A stretch of DNA of 43,753 nt from the NCBI GenBank assembly GCA_013697725.1, contig JACCWI010000003.1, positions 1 through 43,753 of the forward strand, written 5' to 3'. This stretch comes from Tatlockia sp. GTDB taxonomy: Bacteria; Pseudomonadota; Gammaproteobacteria; Legionellales; Legionellaceae. The position numbers were made by a program, and so were the translations under genes. The notes under the pieces were generated by a model. That model ran no database searches and was not told the origin of the DNA. It saw only the letters and a list, made by a program, of their open reading frames with translations. How positions within the stretch are numbered: position 1 is the stretch's first letter; every line of letters begins with the position of its first letter. Of this stretch, positions 1 through 7,235 are shown piece after piece.

Positions 1-126
1 TGAATATCTCAAACATCTATTTGAAAATATTCGTGCTTGCAACAATGAAGAGGATTACTTAAATCTTTTACCCGTTAAGGTTAGTAGCAATTAGATTGAG
101 CATCGTGTAGTTCGCCGAACGGTTAC
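1..126 (+). mobile_element. 3' end of an IS66-family insertion sequence (transposase C-terminus plus right end)
   Basis: The frame from 2 to 94 ends in a tail beginning EYLKHLFENIRAC and finishing YLNLLPVKVSSN before a TAG stop. This resembles the extreme C-terminus of IS66 TnpC transposases, which typically end with a YLR(Y/H)-L(F/E) helix followed by a 'DYxxLLPW' motif; here the W is replaced by VKVSSN. About 30 bp after the stop the sequence reads GTTCGCCGAACGGTTAC (110-126). Read in reverse it starts GTAACC, in keeping with the GTAA-type ends of IS66 elements, so the element probably ends at 126. The rest lies outside the window, so I cannot say whether the transposase is intact. Family assignment is inferred from a short tail. 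Confidence 0.55.
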
Positions 127-228
127 GAAAAAGTAATCCCTTTAGAGTTAAGAAAATGCATATAGATTAAATAGAAGTCGGTGACTATTTGTCACCAACT
201 AAAATAATTTTGTTAAGAAATGCGTTAT

Positions 229-512
229 GAGCAAAGAAACCGCTATTGTTATTTTTAGAGAAAAAACTATTCGCCGAGCTTGGCACAATGAGCAGTGGTG
301 GTTTGCTGTTGCTGATGTGGTTGCGGCTTTAACCGACTCCGTGAATCCAGTAAGATTATCTTAAGAAAATGCGCAGTAGGGATAAAGAGTTAGCCCAAGG
401 GTGGTGACAAATTGTCCCCACCCCTTTTAGTTGAAACATCTGGAGGCAAACAAAAGGTTAATTGCGTTGTTTATCAAGCACTACTGAATGAGAATTATTT
501 AGCGATGCGATA
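229..512 (+). pseudogene. Degraded BRO-N domain (phage antirepressor-like) gene
   Basis: ATG at 229 opens MSKETAIVIFREKTIRRAWH..QWWFAVADVVAALTDSVNP, the start of the BRO-N fold found in phage antirepressors and related chromosomal proteins (usual N-terminus: a short beta-rich stretch, then WWFxVxDVxxALTDSxNP). The frame then stops at about 361. The expected continuation (DYLKKMRSRDKELAQGW) is readable in another frame from about 352, is broken by a TGA, and resumes in a third frame as PPLLVETSGGKQKVNC before diverging. The expected 'NTEGIFRII' continuation is missing and the reading ends at a TAG near 512. Two frameshifts, a nonsense codon and a lost C-terminus make it a clear pseudogene. It lies between an IS end and an accessory cassette, consistent with prophage or mobile-element debris. 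Confidence 0.75.
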
Positions 513-549
513 GTGACGCAGACATTTGGATATCCCTCATTAAGTGTTC

Positions 550-1947
550 CTAATAATCCCCCGCATTTTTGGCAAAAGCAGCTTGTCTTAGTTTATATTC
601 GCGAAAATGACCACATTCTTTATATCCCAACTGCTGATAGAGTGGATAGCCTTCGCTGGATGCCTGTAAAACAGCAACGTGATAGCCAAGATCTTTTGCT
701 CGCTTTAATCGATACTCTTGCATGGCTCTACCATAACCTTTTCTGCGTTCGGAAGGGGCTGTTGATAACCAATGTAATCCAGCAACTTGTGCAAAATAGC
801 AGGATAAACCCCGTACCACAGGTTTTCCATCTACATAACCAACATAATATTCAATTGGGTCATCATCCGTTAGAATCGAGGCTATCCATGAAAAATAGGC
901 TTTAAAAGCGGCTTCATCATTAGCAAGTACTAATGCAAAATCGTGTAATGTTTTCTCGTCGGTTGCGCGAATAATATTTAGTTTTGGCACAGAAAATACT
1001 TCACCATCCCAGGCGTCTAAGTCAAAATACATGGCGCAATTATTTTCTATATTCTCATAACCATTATTTTCTAAATGCACTAGTAAATTATTGGGCTTAT
1101 CATGAGGACTCACCCACCATGAAAATGGACTATTTTCTTGGTTGAAATAATTCGTTACTTCTAAAATTTTTTCATCAGCATTTGATGAAGAAAAATCAGC
1201 GTCTATTGCATAATTAAAGGTGTCGTCTGCTAACCTTGAACTTACCAGGGTAAAGCCAGGCACTCTGACTAACTCAACCTGACTTAAATATTGAGCAAAA
1301 TGTGTCATATGGACATTTAGGTTAGCTTCCATTGCTTTGACTAGCTTTTCACGAGACCAGTCTTTGGTCATGGAACCGGTGCATGGGAGTGGATAATCTC
1401 TTTTTCTTTCTGCCCATAGCTTTGCTTTAGCATCAATTTCTTGAACTAATTTGTCTTTTCCAGAAACATAAGAATAGGCATCATCTGCAAATTGAGCAGC
1501 TAATTGAATTTTGAGCTCTGCATAGTCATGTGCTACATCAAGATGTTGAATAACATAATCTCTGAAGTTTACATGGCGTCTGATTTGTGGACTTCCCCTT
1601 TCATGTAAATGTAAATGAAAACGGACTGTTGAATCCGGACGCTTTGTAAAAAAGCTCACATGAGGAATAATTTGCCGCCGAATAGAATCATAATCCAATT
1701 GAGTTAGTTTTTCCGATATAAAAGTAATATCATCCATGTTCTCAAGCACTAACATCATATCAATGGCAGGTTTTGCTGGCATGCCAGGAATGCTGGTACT
1801 GCCGATGTGATAAATTTCTTTAAGGCATTCACCTAAAGCTTTTTGAATTCGATTAGCTTCATCTTTAAATAAATCAACCCAATGTTTGTCATAAGGGACT
1901 ATTTCTATTTTATACGGGTTGGATGCGGTTATTGGGTTCCCATTCAT
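550..1947 (-). CDS. GrpB (UPF0157) domain fused to a GNAT acetyltransferase
   Basis: The N-terminal ~190 residues match the GrpB/UPF0157 family, a nucleotidyltransferase-like fold of poorly known function: IVPYDKHWVDLFKDEANRI, the hallmark YHIGSTSIPGMPAKPAIDMM, and FHLHLHERGSP. The C-terminal ~200 residues are a GNAT domain, with LHWLSTAPSERRKGYGRAMQ as the acetyl-CoA-binding loop (R/Q-x-x-G-x-G/A type) and YPLYQQLGYKECG as the terminal strand. I place the start at the ATG at 1947 (MNGNPI) rather than 30 bp further upstream, because this ATG overlaps the TGA of the upstream DUF1543 gene in an ATGA arrangement, implying translational coupling. It is last in a three-gene minus-strand cassette. 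The substrate cannot be read from sequence; GrpB-GNAT fusions are uncommon compared with stand-alone GrpB. Confidence 0.82.
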   Translation of the reverse strand: MNGNPITASNPYKIEIVPYDKHWVDLFKDEANRIQKALGECLKEIYHIGSTSIPGMPAKPAIDMMLVLENMDDITFISEKLTQLDYDSIRRQIIPHVSFFTKRPDSTVRFHLHLHERGSPQIRRHVNFRDYVIQHLDVAHDYAELKIQLAAQFADDAYSYVSGKDKLVQEIDAKAKLWAERKRDYPLPCTGSMTKDWSREKLVKAMEANLNVHMTHFAQYLSQVELVRVPGFTLVSSRLADDTFNYAIDADFSSSNADEKILEVTNYFNQENSPFSWWVSPHDKPNNLLVHLENNGYENIENNCAMYFDLDAWDGEVFSVPKLNIIRATDEKTLHDFALVLANDEAAFKAYFSWIASILTDDDPIEYYVGYVDGKPVVRGLSCYFAQVAGLHWLSTAPSERRKGYGRAMQEYRLKRAKDLGYHVAVLQASSEGYPLYQQLGYKECGHFREYKLRQAAFAKNAGDY

Positions 1948-2459
1948 GACAATTTCCCAATTGGGGTATAGCAACAAGTAAACTCAAATGGGCTTTTATC
2001 ATTGGTCTCTATTAAGTGTAAAAAACTGTTTTGACGAATTAGCAGGCTACTTAAATCAAGAACAGTATCAACTTCATGTAAATTATCACGATGAGGCGAC
2101 TCCCACTCACTAATTTGTTGTACAGCTTTTTTTTTTGCTTGATGCTCATCTGTAGCAACGATGAAAATATTTTTGTGTAATTCTGTAAACTGGCGCTTAT
2201 CATAACCGCCCAAATTCACAAAATATAATTTATTAATCACACTTTGCGGAGGGTGCGCAGAAACAATAATGCTATGGCCATCGACATAATTTAATATTCC
2301 CCAAGCATCAAGATGTAGGCTTGTAGGCGTTCCCCACCAACTTTGGCGTAATGCATCATAAGTTTCTTCAATGCTATTAGCGATTACGAATCGCATATCA
2401 TGCAGTTCAATGAGAGACTGGCTATGTGAGCCACCAATATAAATAACAAATAAAGGCAT
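1944..2459 (-). CDS. DUF1543 family protein
   Basis: A 171-residue protein beginning MPLFVIYIGGSHSQSLIELHDMRFVIANSIEETY, the usual opening of DUF1543 proteins (a hydrophobic strand, GG, then an 'IExHD' motif). It continues WGTPTSLHLDAWGILNYVDG and KLYFVNLGGYDKRQFTELHKN, also typical of the family. The function is unknown. There is no signal peptide or membrane segment, so it is probably cytosolic. The stop overlaps the start of the downstream GrpB-GNAT gene by ATGA, and the upstream cyclotransferase-like gene ends only 2 bp before this start, so the three are almost certainly one transcript. The grouping suggests a small metabolic or resistance cassette rather than a housekeeping operon. Confidence 0.8.
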   Translation of the reverse strand: MPLFVIYIGGSHSQSLIELHDMRFVIANSIEETYDALRQSWWGTPTSLHLDAWGILNYVDGHSIIVSAHPPQSVINKLYFVNLGGYDKRQFTELHKNIFIVATDEHQAKKKAVQQISEWESPHRDNLHEVDTVLDLSSLLIRQNSFLHLIETNDKSPFEFTCCYTPIGKLS

Positions 2460-2461
2460 TT

Positions 2462-2836
2462 CTATTCTTTTGCCTGTTCGAATTCATTGCATGTATTCAT
2501 GACATGAACGTAGGCCCAAGCGGAAACTCCAGAATCAAGCTTAACTTGAATGCGCTTATAATCAGAAATTTCATAACGGTCAGCTTGTCTGAGTTCGTCA
2601 CTACACACATCAAATACCATCCCTTTGACTTTATCTGCATCTTCACCCGTATAAATAATAATCGGATGTACATCTTCTCCACTGGTGGCAATAACGTCAG
2701 CGTCTGTAATTTTTAGCTTAGACAATTCGAATTTGGATAATGTATCAATTGTTCCTGCTAATTTTCGACCAAAATTGGATAGCTGTACTGCTTCGTATTG
2801 TAGTGTTCCATAAGAAAACAATTTTTCAGTGTTCAT
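2462..2836 (-). CDS. Gamma-glutamylcyclotransferase (AIG2-like) family protein
   Basis: Starting at the ATG at 2836 the protein is ~124 residues and opens MNTEKLFSYGTLQ, the diagnostic 'YGTL' nucleotide-fold signature of the GGCT/AIG2 superfamily. VKGMVFDVCSDELRQADRYE supplies the conserved Glu-containing helix (xxLDxxE-like: ADRYE), and YKRIQVKLDSGVSAWAYVH gives the last two strands. A longer frame extends upstream but adds residues with no family resemblance, so the internal ATG is preferred. It is the first gene of the cassette with DUF1543 and GrpB-GNAT (2-bp gap). Members cleave gamma-glutamyl amines or peptides; the substrate here is unknown. Its start lies only ~115 bp from the tRNA-derived repeat at 2951, so the cassette is immediately outside the proposed island boundary. 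Confidence 0.8.
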   Translation of the reverse strand: MNTEKLFSYGTLQYEAVQLSNFGRKLAGTIDTLSKFELSKLKITDADVIATSGEDVHPIIIYTGEDADKVKGMVFDVCSDELRQADRYEISDYKRIQVKLDSGVSAWAYVHVMNTCNEFEQAKE

Positions 2837-2950
2837 TGAATTGCACCGATGGAGTTTTGTATGCTGATGAGGAGAGCATTCTTTCATAAGTAAGTGCACC
2901 CAGAGAGAGGTCATGAAGAAATTTTAATTTTACTAGAAGCCAAGTTGAGC

Positions 2951-2998
2951 TTGGCTCCCCGGGACGGGGTCGAACCGCCGACCTAATGATTAACAGTC
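2951..2998 (-). repeat. Partial tRNA-Asn copy, candidate distal attachment site of a genomic island
   Basis: This 48-bp segment is identical to 8896-8943, the 3' half (anticodon loop to CCA) of the intact tRNA-Asn, except for one mismatch (2969 versus 8914). Beyond 2998 the two copies diverge at once, so only the 3' part of a tRNA is present. That is the footprint left by tyrosine-recombinase integration into a tRNA 3' end: the intact gene is rebuilt on one side and the displaced 3' half marks the other. Confidence 0.8.
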
Positions 2999-3149
2999 GC
3001 AGCCTTAGCAACCAACTCCAGTACTCTACAACAAATAACAATAATGAAATCAACGCACTAACCAAAAACCATTGTTGCTGCTCGCTGTCATTTATTGCCG
3101 TTATTTGCGGTCTAGTGTCCCATGAGTGTCCCACGAAATCAATTATTTT
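2999..3149. other. Island end without a gene; short direct repeats
   Basis: No convincing gene lies here. A minus-strand open frame from 3134 reads through the tRNA remnant and resembles no protein family. The stretch holds two copies of AGTGTCCCA (3114-3122 and 3125-3133) spaced 11 bp apart, about one helical turn. Given its place just inside the attachment repeat, it could contain arm-type recombinase sites, but that is inference. Confidence 0.3.
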
Positions 3150-4076
3150 TTAGACCTCTAAAACTTGTTTTAATTTGTTGAGTTGTTCTTTCTTTTTCTC
3201 TTCAGGAATTTTGTTAATATTGCGTAGTTTCCATTGAATACCAGGAAGACTGTCAATGTCATTGATGGGTAACAATGACCAATCCGGGTTACCAGATTTT
3301 AATTGAATTAAAAACATTCTTTCATTTTCACTAAAAGAACTCAACAGCAATTTGGGTAAGTGTGCTCGAATGTCTTTTAATTCTTTATGTGTGGTAGGAA
3401 TGGCAGTCATGCCAGAAAACTCATTTTGGAAAGTATTTTCAAATTCCTGTTGTGATGCTTCGGTGATTCTCGGGTCAAGAAGTTCATGCATAGGCCTTGA
3501 GCTACTAGCAAGATAAACAACGAATGCCTGTCGAACTGCTTCGGTTAATCCCTGATTTTCTAGTAAGAGCTTTATATCAAACAAATCACGAGGGTGATAT
3601 CTATCCAAAGCTGCGCATATTTTACCCCCATATAAATCAGCAACAGATAATGTTTTAACGCGCATAAATTTTAAAAATTGGTCTTGAGCTTTGTCGCATA
3701 GTTCTTTTTCTTCACAAGGAAATACAGAGCCTCTTAAGACAAAATTAGGTTCAATCTTAATCATGCCATTATTGGAGTAAATCTGTAGTTTGGATATAGA
3801 ACCATTTTTCATGGGTACAGTTTTGACCGTCACACCAAATCGCTCGATAGCCTTTTTCATTTTTAACAGTTCAATCTCGATATTTTGAAGAAAAATATCT
3901 CTGCTTTCGATGGGTAAATAAGTTAAATCAATATCGACGCTTAGTCTTGGCATATCATGGATGAATAAATTAATCGCTGTTCCACCTTTTAAAGCGAAAC
4001 ATTTAAAATCATTTAATACGGGCAAGACTTCTAGCAATAAAGCTACCTGATTTTTATATACTTCTTGGAAACTCAA
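3150..4076 (-). CDS. abiEii: AbiEii-type nucleotidyltransferase toxin of a type IV toxin-antitoxin system
   Basis: A 308-residue protein of the AbiEii/AbiGii nucleotidyltransferase family. Motif I is FALKGGTAINLFIHDMPRLS followed by VDIDLTYLP, giving the GG and paired Asp residues of the DNA-polymerase-beta-like active site. A second block, KTLSVADLYGGKICAALDRYHPRDLFDIKLL, is the conserved 'DLYxxK..AxxxRxxPRDLFD' region. In AbiE systems the toxin is a nucleotidyltransferase that causes reversible growth arrest, and the pair can abort phage infection. The gene begins 4 bp after the stop of the AbiEi-like gene, the standard antitoxin-toxin order. All key motifs are present, so it looks intact. 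It lies inside the proposed tRNA-Asn island, a usual location for such systems. Confidence 0.88.
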   Translation of the reverse strand: MSFQEVYKNQVALLLEVLPVLNDFKCFALKGGTAINLFIHDMPRLSVDIDLTYLPIESRDIFLQNIEIELLKMKKAIERFGVTVKTVPMKNGSISKLQIYSNNGMIKIEPNFVLRGSVFPCEEKELCDKAQDQFLKFMRVKTLSVADLYGGKICAALDRYHPRDLFDIKLLLENQGLTEAVRQAFVVYLASSSRPMHELLDPRITEASQQEFENTFQNEFSGMTAIPTTHKELKDIRAHLPKLLLSSFSENERMFLIQLKSGNPDWSLLPINDIDSLPGIQWKLRNINKIPEEKKKEQLNKLKQVLEV

Positions 4077-4080
4077 TGTA

Positions 4081-4845
4081 TTATTCCTTTACTTCAGGTA
4101 AAGACAGCTTATATTTAGAAAAATATTTGCCACCTTTAGCTAGTACTCGCTTACCTTTGCCCAAGTCTATTTTTGTTAAATCCAGACTGGAAAACCAAGG
4201 ATGATCAAATTGATCGCTTAAATGCAAGAAAAGCCTTTTTACTTTGATTGAATGACAATCCTCTAACAATGCCTGGATTACCTTAGGTCTTAATTGCGTT
4301 AGATTTTCTATTAAGTAGGTTATCTCATTTAATGATTGATGCTGCGGGTATAAATAAAGTAATTCTAGCGCTGCTCTTTCAGGGCTGGCTATTTTTAAGT
4401 TTACGCCATTGATAGAACGGTCTATTAATCCTTGCTCATTTGAAAATAAGGAGGATTTATATACTTCAAACTCTGCATCCCAGGTATTCGTTAACAACCA
4501 TTTTGGTATCTTGGTAGTTGAGGGTGCAAATAGCATGATATGCTGCATGCCTTGCATAGATACAAAATGTCCTAATCCTAATAAATGCAAAGCGGTTTTT
4601 GCTCCTATATGGATTGGAGTGGCTAATTGAGTTTGCAACGCATTGATTGCACCTTCCCAAGTGATATTATCACCTGCTTTTTTGTAGGCATTAGTTCCAA
4701 GCTTTTCCAATAGACCAGAGTGCACATACCACCAAGCCAGCTTGGAAGATACCCCATGCTTCTCAAGCCACGCGGCAGTTAATACCACACCGGAGGGTGC
4801 TGTAACCATAAAATGGTTTATTTTTGATTCTTTATTTCTAGTCAT
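4081..4845 (-). CDS. abiEi: AbiEi-type antitoxin / transcriptional autoregulator
   Basis: A 254-residue protein with the layout of AbiEi antitoxins. An N-terminal winged-helix segment (SGVVLTAAWLEKHGVSSKLAWWYVHSGLLEKLG, ~18-51) is followed by a C-terminal domain including INALQTQLATPIHIGAKTALHLLG and SPERAALELLYLYPQ, both typical of the family. In characterised systems AbiEi represses its own operon by binding inverted repeats upstream and neutralises the nucleotidyltransferase without stable binding (type IV). It is the upstream gene of the pair. The sequence before its start is very AT-rich and contains the palindrome AAACT-AA-AGTTT (4869-4880), a candidate operator. The assignment is supported both by sequence and by the adjacent AbiEii toxin. 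Confidence 0.85.
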   Translation of the reverse strand: MTRNKESKINHFMVTAPSGVVLTAAWLEKHGVSSKLAWWYVHSGLLEKLGTNAYKKAGDNITWEGAINALQTQLATPIHIGAKTALHLLGLGHFVSMQGMQHIMLFAPSTTKIPKWLLTNTWDAEFEVYKSSLFSNEQGLIDRSINGVNLKIASPERAALELLYLYPQHQSLNEITYLIENLTQLRPKVIQALLEDCHSIKVKRLFLHLSDQFDHPWFSSLDLTKIDLGKGKRVLAKGGKYFSKYKLSLPEVKE

Positions 4846-4863
4846 GCTAGATATAATAGCATA

Positions 4864-4886
4864 TAAATAAACTAAAGTTTAATTTA
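4864..4886. promoter_or_regulatory. Candidate AbiEi operator palindrome
   Basis: A near-palindrome centred on AAACT-AA-AGTTT with mirrored AT-rich flanks (TAAAT on one side, AATTTA on the other), 19-41 bp upstream of the antitoxin start. AbiEi proteins are known to bind inverted repeats in this position. The surrounding DNA is very AT-rich, so chance symmetry is possible. Confidence 0.3.
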
Positions 4887-4970
4887 AGATAAAATATTCG
4901 AGGATTACTAGAATTTTTAAATAAAATTTAAACTTTTGATAATTGTATATGATTAATAAGGTATATTTTG

Positions 4971-5229
4971 TATATGGATGCTATAAAAAAAGAAAACCCA
5001 TTCGTGCATTTTTAATGGATATTAAAATAGCCTGTTTAAAAGACCATTCTGAAGTAATTCCAAGACTTGAAAGAATAAAGCAGAAAGCAAAGGGTTTGCA
5101 TTTTAAAAACTTTACCTTTTCGCATTTGAACCTAACATTGTGACATATTATGAAAAACTAGATTTTAAATTCATTGAAATAGATAAATTTAAGGGTCGTA
5201 CCGTAACAATAATGGAGTCAATACTGTGA
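4971..5229 (+). pseudogene. Fragments of GNAT acetyltransferase gene(s)
   Basis: Three short pieces in different frames look like GNAT parts. Around 4974 the text MDAIKKENPFVHF stops at a TAA. From about 5014, MDIKIACLKDHSEVIPRLERI resembles the N-terminus of small GNATs, which often start with a strand followed by 'L..HPE.IP.LA'. From about 5112 a third frame reads FEPNIVTYYEKLDFKFIEID and ends MESIL; this is a GNAT C-terminus (the 'N..YYEKxGF' motif). The middle, including the acetyl-CoA-binding loop, is missing. I read this as one or two GNAT genes reduced by deletion and frameshift. The last piece ends on top of the GTG start of the downstream tandem-GNAT gene, suggesting the ancestral gene was in an operon with it. 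Confidence 0.55.
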
Positions 5230-6266
5230 GTTCCCTAGCTAACGCTTTTTACCAAGTAGAACAAATTACACCTCAGCTTGCAGAGCAATTATGTAGAGAA
5301 ATTACTAACGATTTACCAGAGTGGTTTGGCCTACCCGAATGCAATGAACACTACGCTATTGGAGTGCAGGAACGAATCAATTTTGCAGTAAAAGCAAATA
5401 AAGAATATATAGGTCTTCTGAGCCTAGATTTCCCCTATCCCCAAAATAGTAATATTTATTGGATGGGTGTCTTTCGCCAATATCATGGGCAAGGTCTTGG
5501 GCGCATGTTAATTCAAGAGGCAATTAGATATTCAATGACTCAATCTGCGATAACAATGACGGTTGAAACATTAGCCCCAACAGAATCTGATGCAAATTAT
5601 TTAAACACCTATCATTTCTATGAGCGTCAAGGATTTACTCCTCTCTTTAACCTGAAGCCGGCAGGATATCAGTGGAATATGGTTTATATGGTATTGGATT
5701 TATTTGGATTGAATAAATTGCCTGGTAAAAATTTATATCATCCAAAATTAATACAAGCCTCTATTCATGATTACCCTACTATTCAAAATATGGCACGATT
5801 TTATGTTTACGATATGTCGCGTTATTGTGGTTTTCTCTCTGAGGATTGGGCATGTCCAAAGGATGGACTTTATGAAAGTTTTGATTTTAAATGCTATTTT
5901 GAAGAGCCTACAAGAGAAGCTTTTTTAGTCTATGCAGAAGAAGAATTGGCGGGTTTTGTTTTACTTAATCAAGCAGGTACATCAAAAACTACTAGATGGA
6001 ATATAGGCGAGTTTTTCATTTTAGCAAAATTCCAAGGAAAGGGGGTGGCTAGTCAGGTTGCCAAGAAACTTTGGGAAACTCATCCAGGTCAATGGGAAGT
6101 GAGTGTTATTCCTCAAAATAGCCATGCTTTAACATTTTGGTCTAAAACTATTGCAGCTTTTACAAATCACGCTTATTTACATGAAATAAAAAATGTCGAT
6201 TATGATTTAGAGCACCCTTCTCGCCATATCTTCACCTTTAATGCGAATTCAATCACTAAAGGTTAA
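5226..6266 (+). CDS. Tandem GNAT-domain acetyltransferase
   Basis: A 346-residue protein with two GNAT domains in a row. The first (~1-160) has FRQYHGQGLGRMLIQEA as the acetyl-CoA loop (Q-x-x-G-x-G) and NTYHFYERQGFTPL as the C-terminal strand. The second (~175-340) has FFILAKFQGKGVASQVAKKL (Q-G-K-G-V-A) and VIPQNSHALTFWSK. Duplicated GNATs are seen in aminoglycoside-type and mycothiol-type acetyltransferases, but neither substrate can be inferred. The start is GTG at 5226, overlapping the TGA that closes the upstream GNAT remnant; there is no obvious better ATG. The 3' end overlaps the convergent GNAT gene by 18 bp. Both acetyl-CoA loops look intact, unlike some tandem GNATs in which one domain is degenerate. 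Confidence 0.82.
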   Translation: MSSLANAFYQVEQITPQLAEQLCREITNDLPEWFGLPECNEHYAIGVQERINFAVKANKEYIGLLSLDFPYPQNSNIYWMGVFRQYHGQGLGRMLIQEAIRYSMTQSAITMTVETLAPTESDANYLNTYHFYERQGFTPLFNLKPAGYQWNMVYMVLDLFGLNKLPGKNLYHPKLIQASIHDYPTIQNMARFYVYDMSRYCGFLSEDWACPKDGLYESFDFKCYFEEPTREAFLVYAEEELAGFVLLNQAGTSKTTRWNIGEFFILAKFQGKGVASQVAKKLWETHPGQWEVSVIPQNSHALTFWSKTIAAFTNHAYLHEIKNVDYDLEHPSRHIFTFNANSITKG

Positions 6267-6764
6267 AACCATCAGGTGCTCATCATAAAAACCATCATTA
6301 ATTCTTAATGAATGGGGCTCTGTTCCATAAATGATAAATCCATTTTTCTCATATAAATTCAAAGCAGATTTATTGCTAGTTACAACAGTTGCATGTAATT
6401 GAAGAACAGTTTTTTTTGCATGTTCAATTACTGCCTTAACCAATGAACTGGCAATACCTTTATTTCTACAGGAAGGCTCAACATACATGGAAAATAAGAC
6501 GCCTCTATGTTGCATTTTTATGGGTGATTGAATAAAAAAGCCAGCGCAACCAACAAGAGAATCAGCTTTAAACGTACCAAATATAGTGCATTTCTTATAG
6601 CCTTCTTTAAAGTCACCTATAGACATAACGGCTTCCTCTTCATACGAAGAACCAAAGGCCTCTGGATTCTTCTGTAGCGCGTCAAGTCTTAGAGCTTGAA
6701 AAGCAAGCCACTCTACTTCTGTTTTGATGAGTCGAATATCGAAATATTTAGAAATTATTATCAT
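6249..6764 (-). CDS. GNAT family N-acetyltransferase
   Basis: A 171-residue single-domain GNAT. The N-terminus (RLIKTEVEWLAFQALRLDALQKNPEAFGSSYEEE) is the form common in the RimI-like subgroup that has 'LR..AL...P.AF..S..EE'. Motif A reads FSMYVEPSCRNKGIASSLVK, with R-x-x-G-x-A binding pyrophosphate of acetyl-CoA, and the C-terminal motif is NLYEKNGFIIYGTEP. The substrate is unknown, perhaps a small amine or a protein N-terminus. It ends inside the convergent tandem-GNAT gene (18-bp overlap). The DUF1653 gene lies 1 bp upstream on the same strand, so the two are probably co-transcribed. Confidence 0.85.
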   Translation of the reverse strand: MIIISKYFDIRLIKTEVEWLAFQALRLDALQKNPEAFGSSYEEEAVMSIGDFKEGYKKCTIFGTFKADSLVGCAGFFIQSPIKMQHRGVLFSMYVEPSCRNKGIASSLVKAVIEHAKKTVLQLHATVVTSNKSALNLYEKNGFIIYGTEPHSLRINDGFYDEHLMVLTFSD

Positions 6765-6765
6765 T

Positions 6766-7008
6766 TTATTTTTGTTCTATTCGTTGAAATCGCGGCATCA
6801 TTTGCCCATTATGAATGACCTTTTCAAAAAACATCTGCACAGGACGTACCCAAATCTGATTATCTCCAAATTTATCACAATGATATAGCGCCTTATACAC
6901 TACCATCTCTTCTTGTGTTTCACTATGACGAGCTTGGGCAATAACTTCATAAAATTGTGCATTTTTATAATGTCTGTATTTTCCATGCAAAAGGGTTTCT
7001 TGTAGCAT
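6766..7008 (-). CDS. DUF1653 domain protein
   Basis: An 80-residue protein consisting entirely of a DUF1653 domain: LHGKYRHYKNAQFYEVIAQARHSETQEEM, then VVYKALYHCDKFGDNQIWVRPVQMFFEKV and ending PRFQRIEQK. All the conserved features are present (GKYRHYK, ARHSET.EE.VVY, WVRP..MF, PRF). The function of this family is not established; members are small soluble proteins, sometimes fused to other domains. It is followed 1 bp later by a GNAT gene. The start codon lies inside the decayed 3' end of the neighbouring minus-strand remnant. Confidence 0.85.
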   Translation of the reverse strand: MLQETLLHGKYRHYKNAQFYEVIAQARHSETQEEMVVYKALYHCDKFGDNQIWVRPVQMFFEKVIHNGQMMPRFQRIEQK

Positions 7009-7196
7009 TTGTGGAACCTCCTAACGCATAGTGCTTTTTCTCGGTTCTTGAGGTTGTTTTCATATTTTCCCTGGATATTTCCCACTACTGCTTGCCCATC
7101 CTGATGCACCTCTACTCTTTCAACTATTATTTTTTGCCCCCCAACCCCCTGTAGCTTTGCAAGGATATTTGCTTGCTGAACAAAGCAATTACCCAA
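6953..7196 (-). pseudogene. C-terminal fragment of an uncharacterised 'GGQ...GQAVVGN' protein
   Basis: From 7196 the minus strand reads a short protein with the stretch GVGGQKIIVERVEVHQDGQAVVGN. This pattern (GGxQ, then VEHVHVxxGGQAxVGN) is found at the C-terminus of a family of ~200-residue hypothetical proteins common on mobile elements of proteobacteria; I recall the pattern and have not searched it. Just downstream another frame reads TEKKHYALGGSTNATRNPFAW, a plausible continuation, suggesting a 1-base shift near 7045. The N-terminal three quarters are absent: beyond ~7200 the sequence switches to an integrase fragment on the other strand. It is a truncated remnant cut at a recombination junction. 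Confidence 0.4.
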
Positions 7197-7235
7197 TTTT
7201 ACTGTTGTATTAGTGCAATACTTCTTAGCTCCAAG

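Noticed and set aside
513..905. Open frame of 130 codons on the plus strand
   Set aside because: It lies antisense within the GrpB-GNAT gene and has no resemblance to any family.
2826..3134. Minus-strand open frame reading through the partial tRNA
   Set aside because: It translates a tRNA segment and has no protein-like pattern apart from chance hydrophobic residues.
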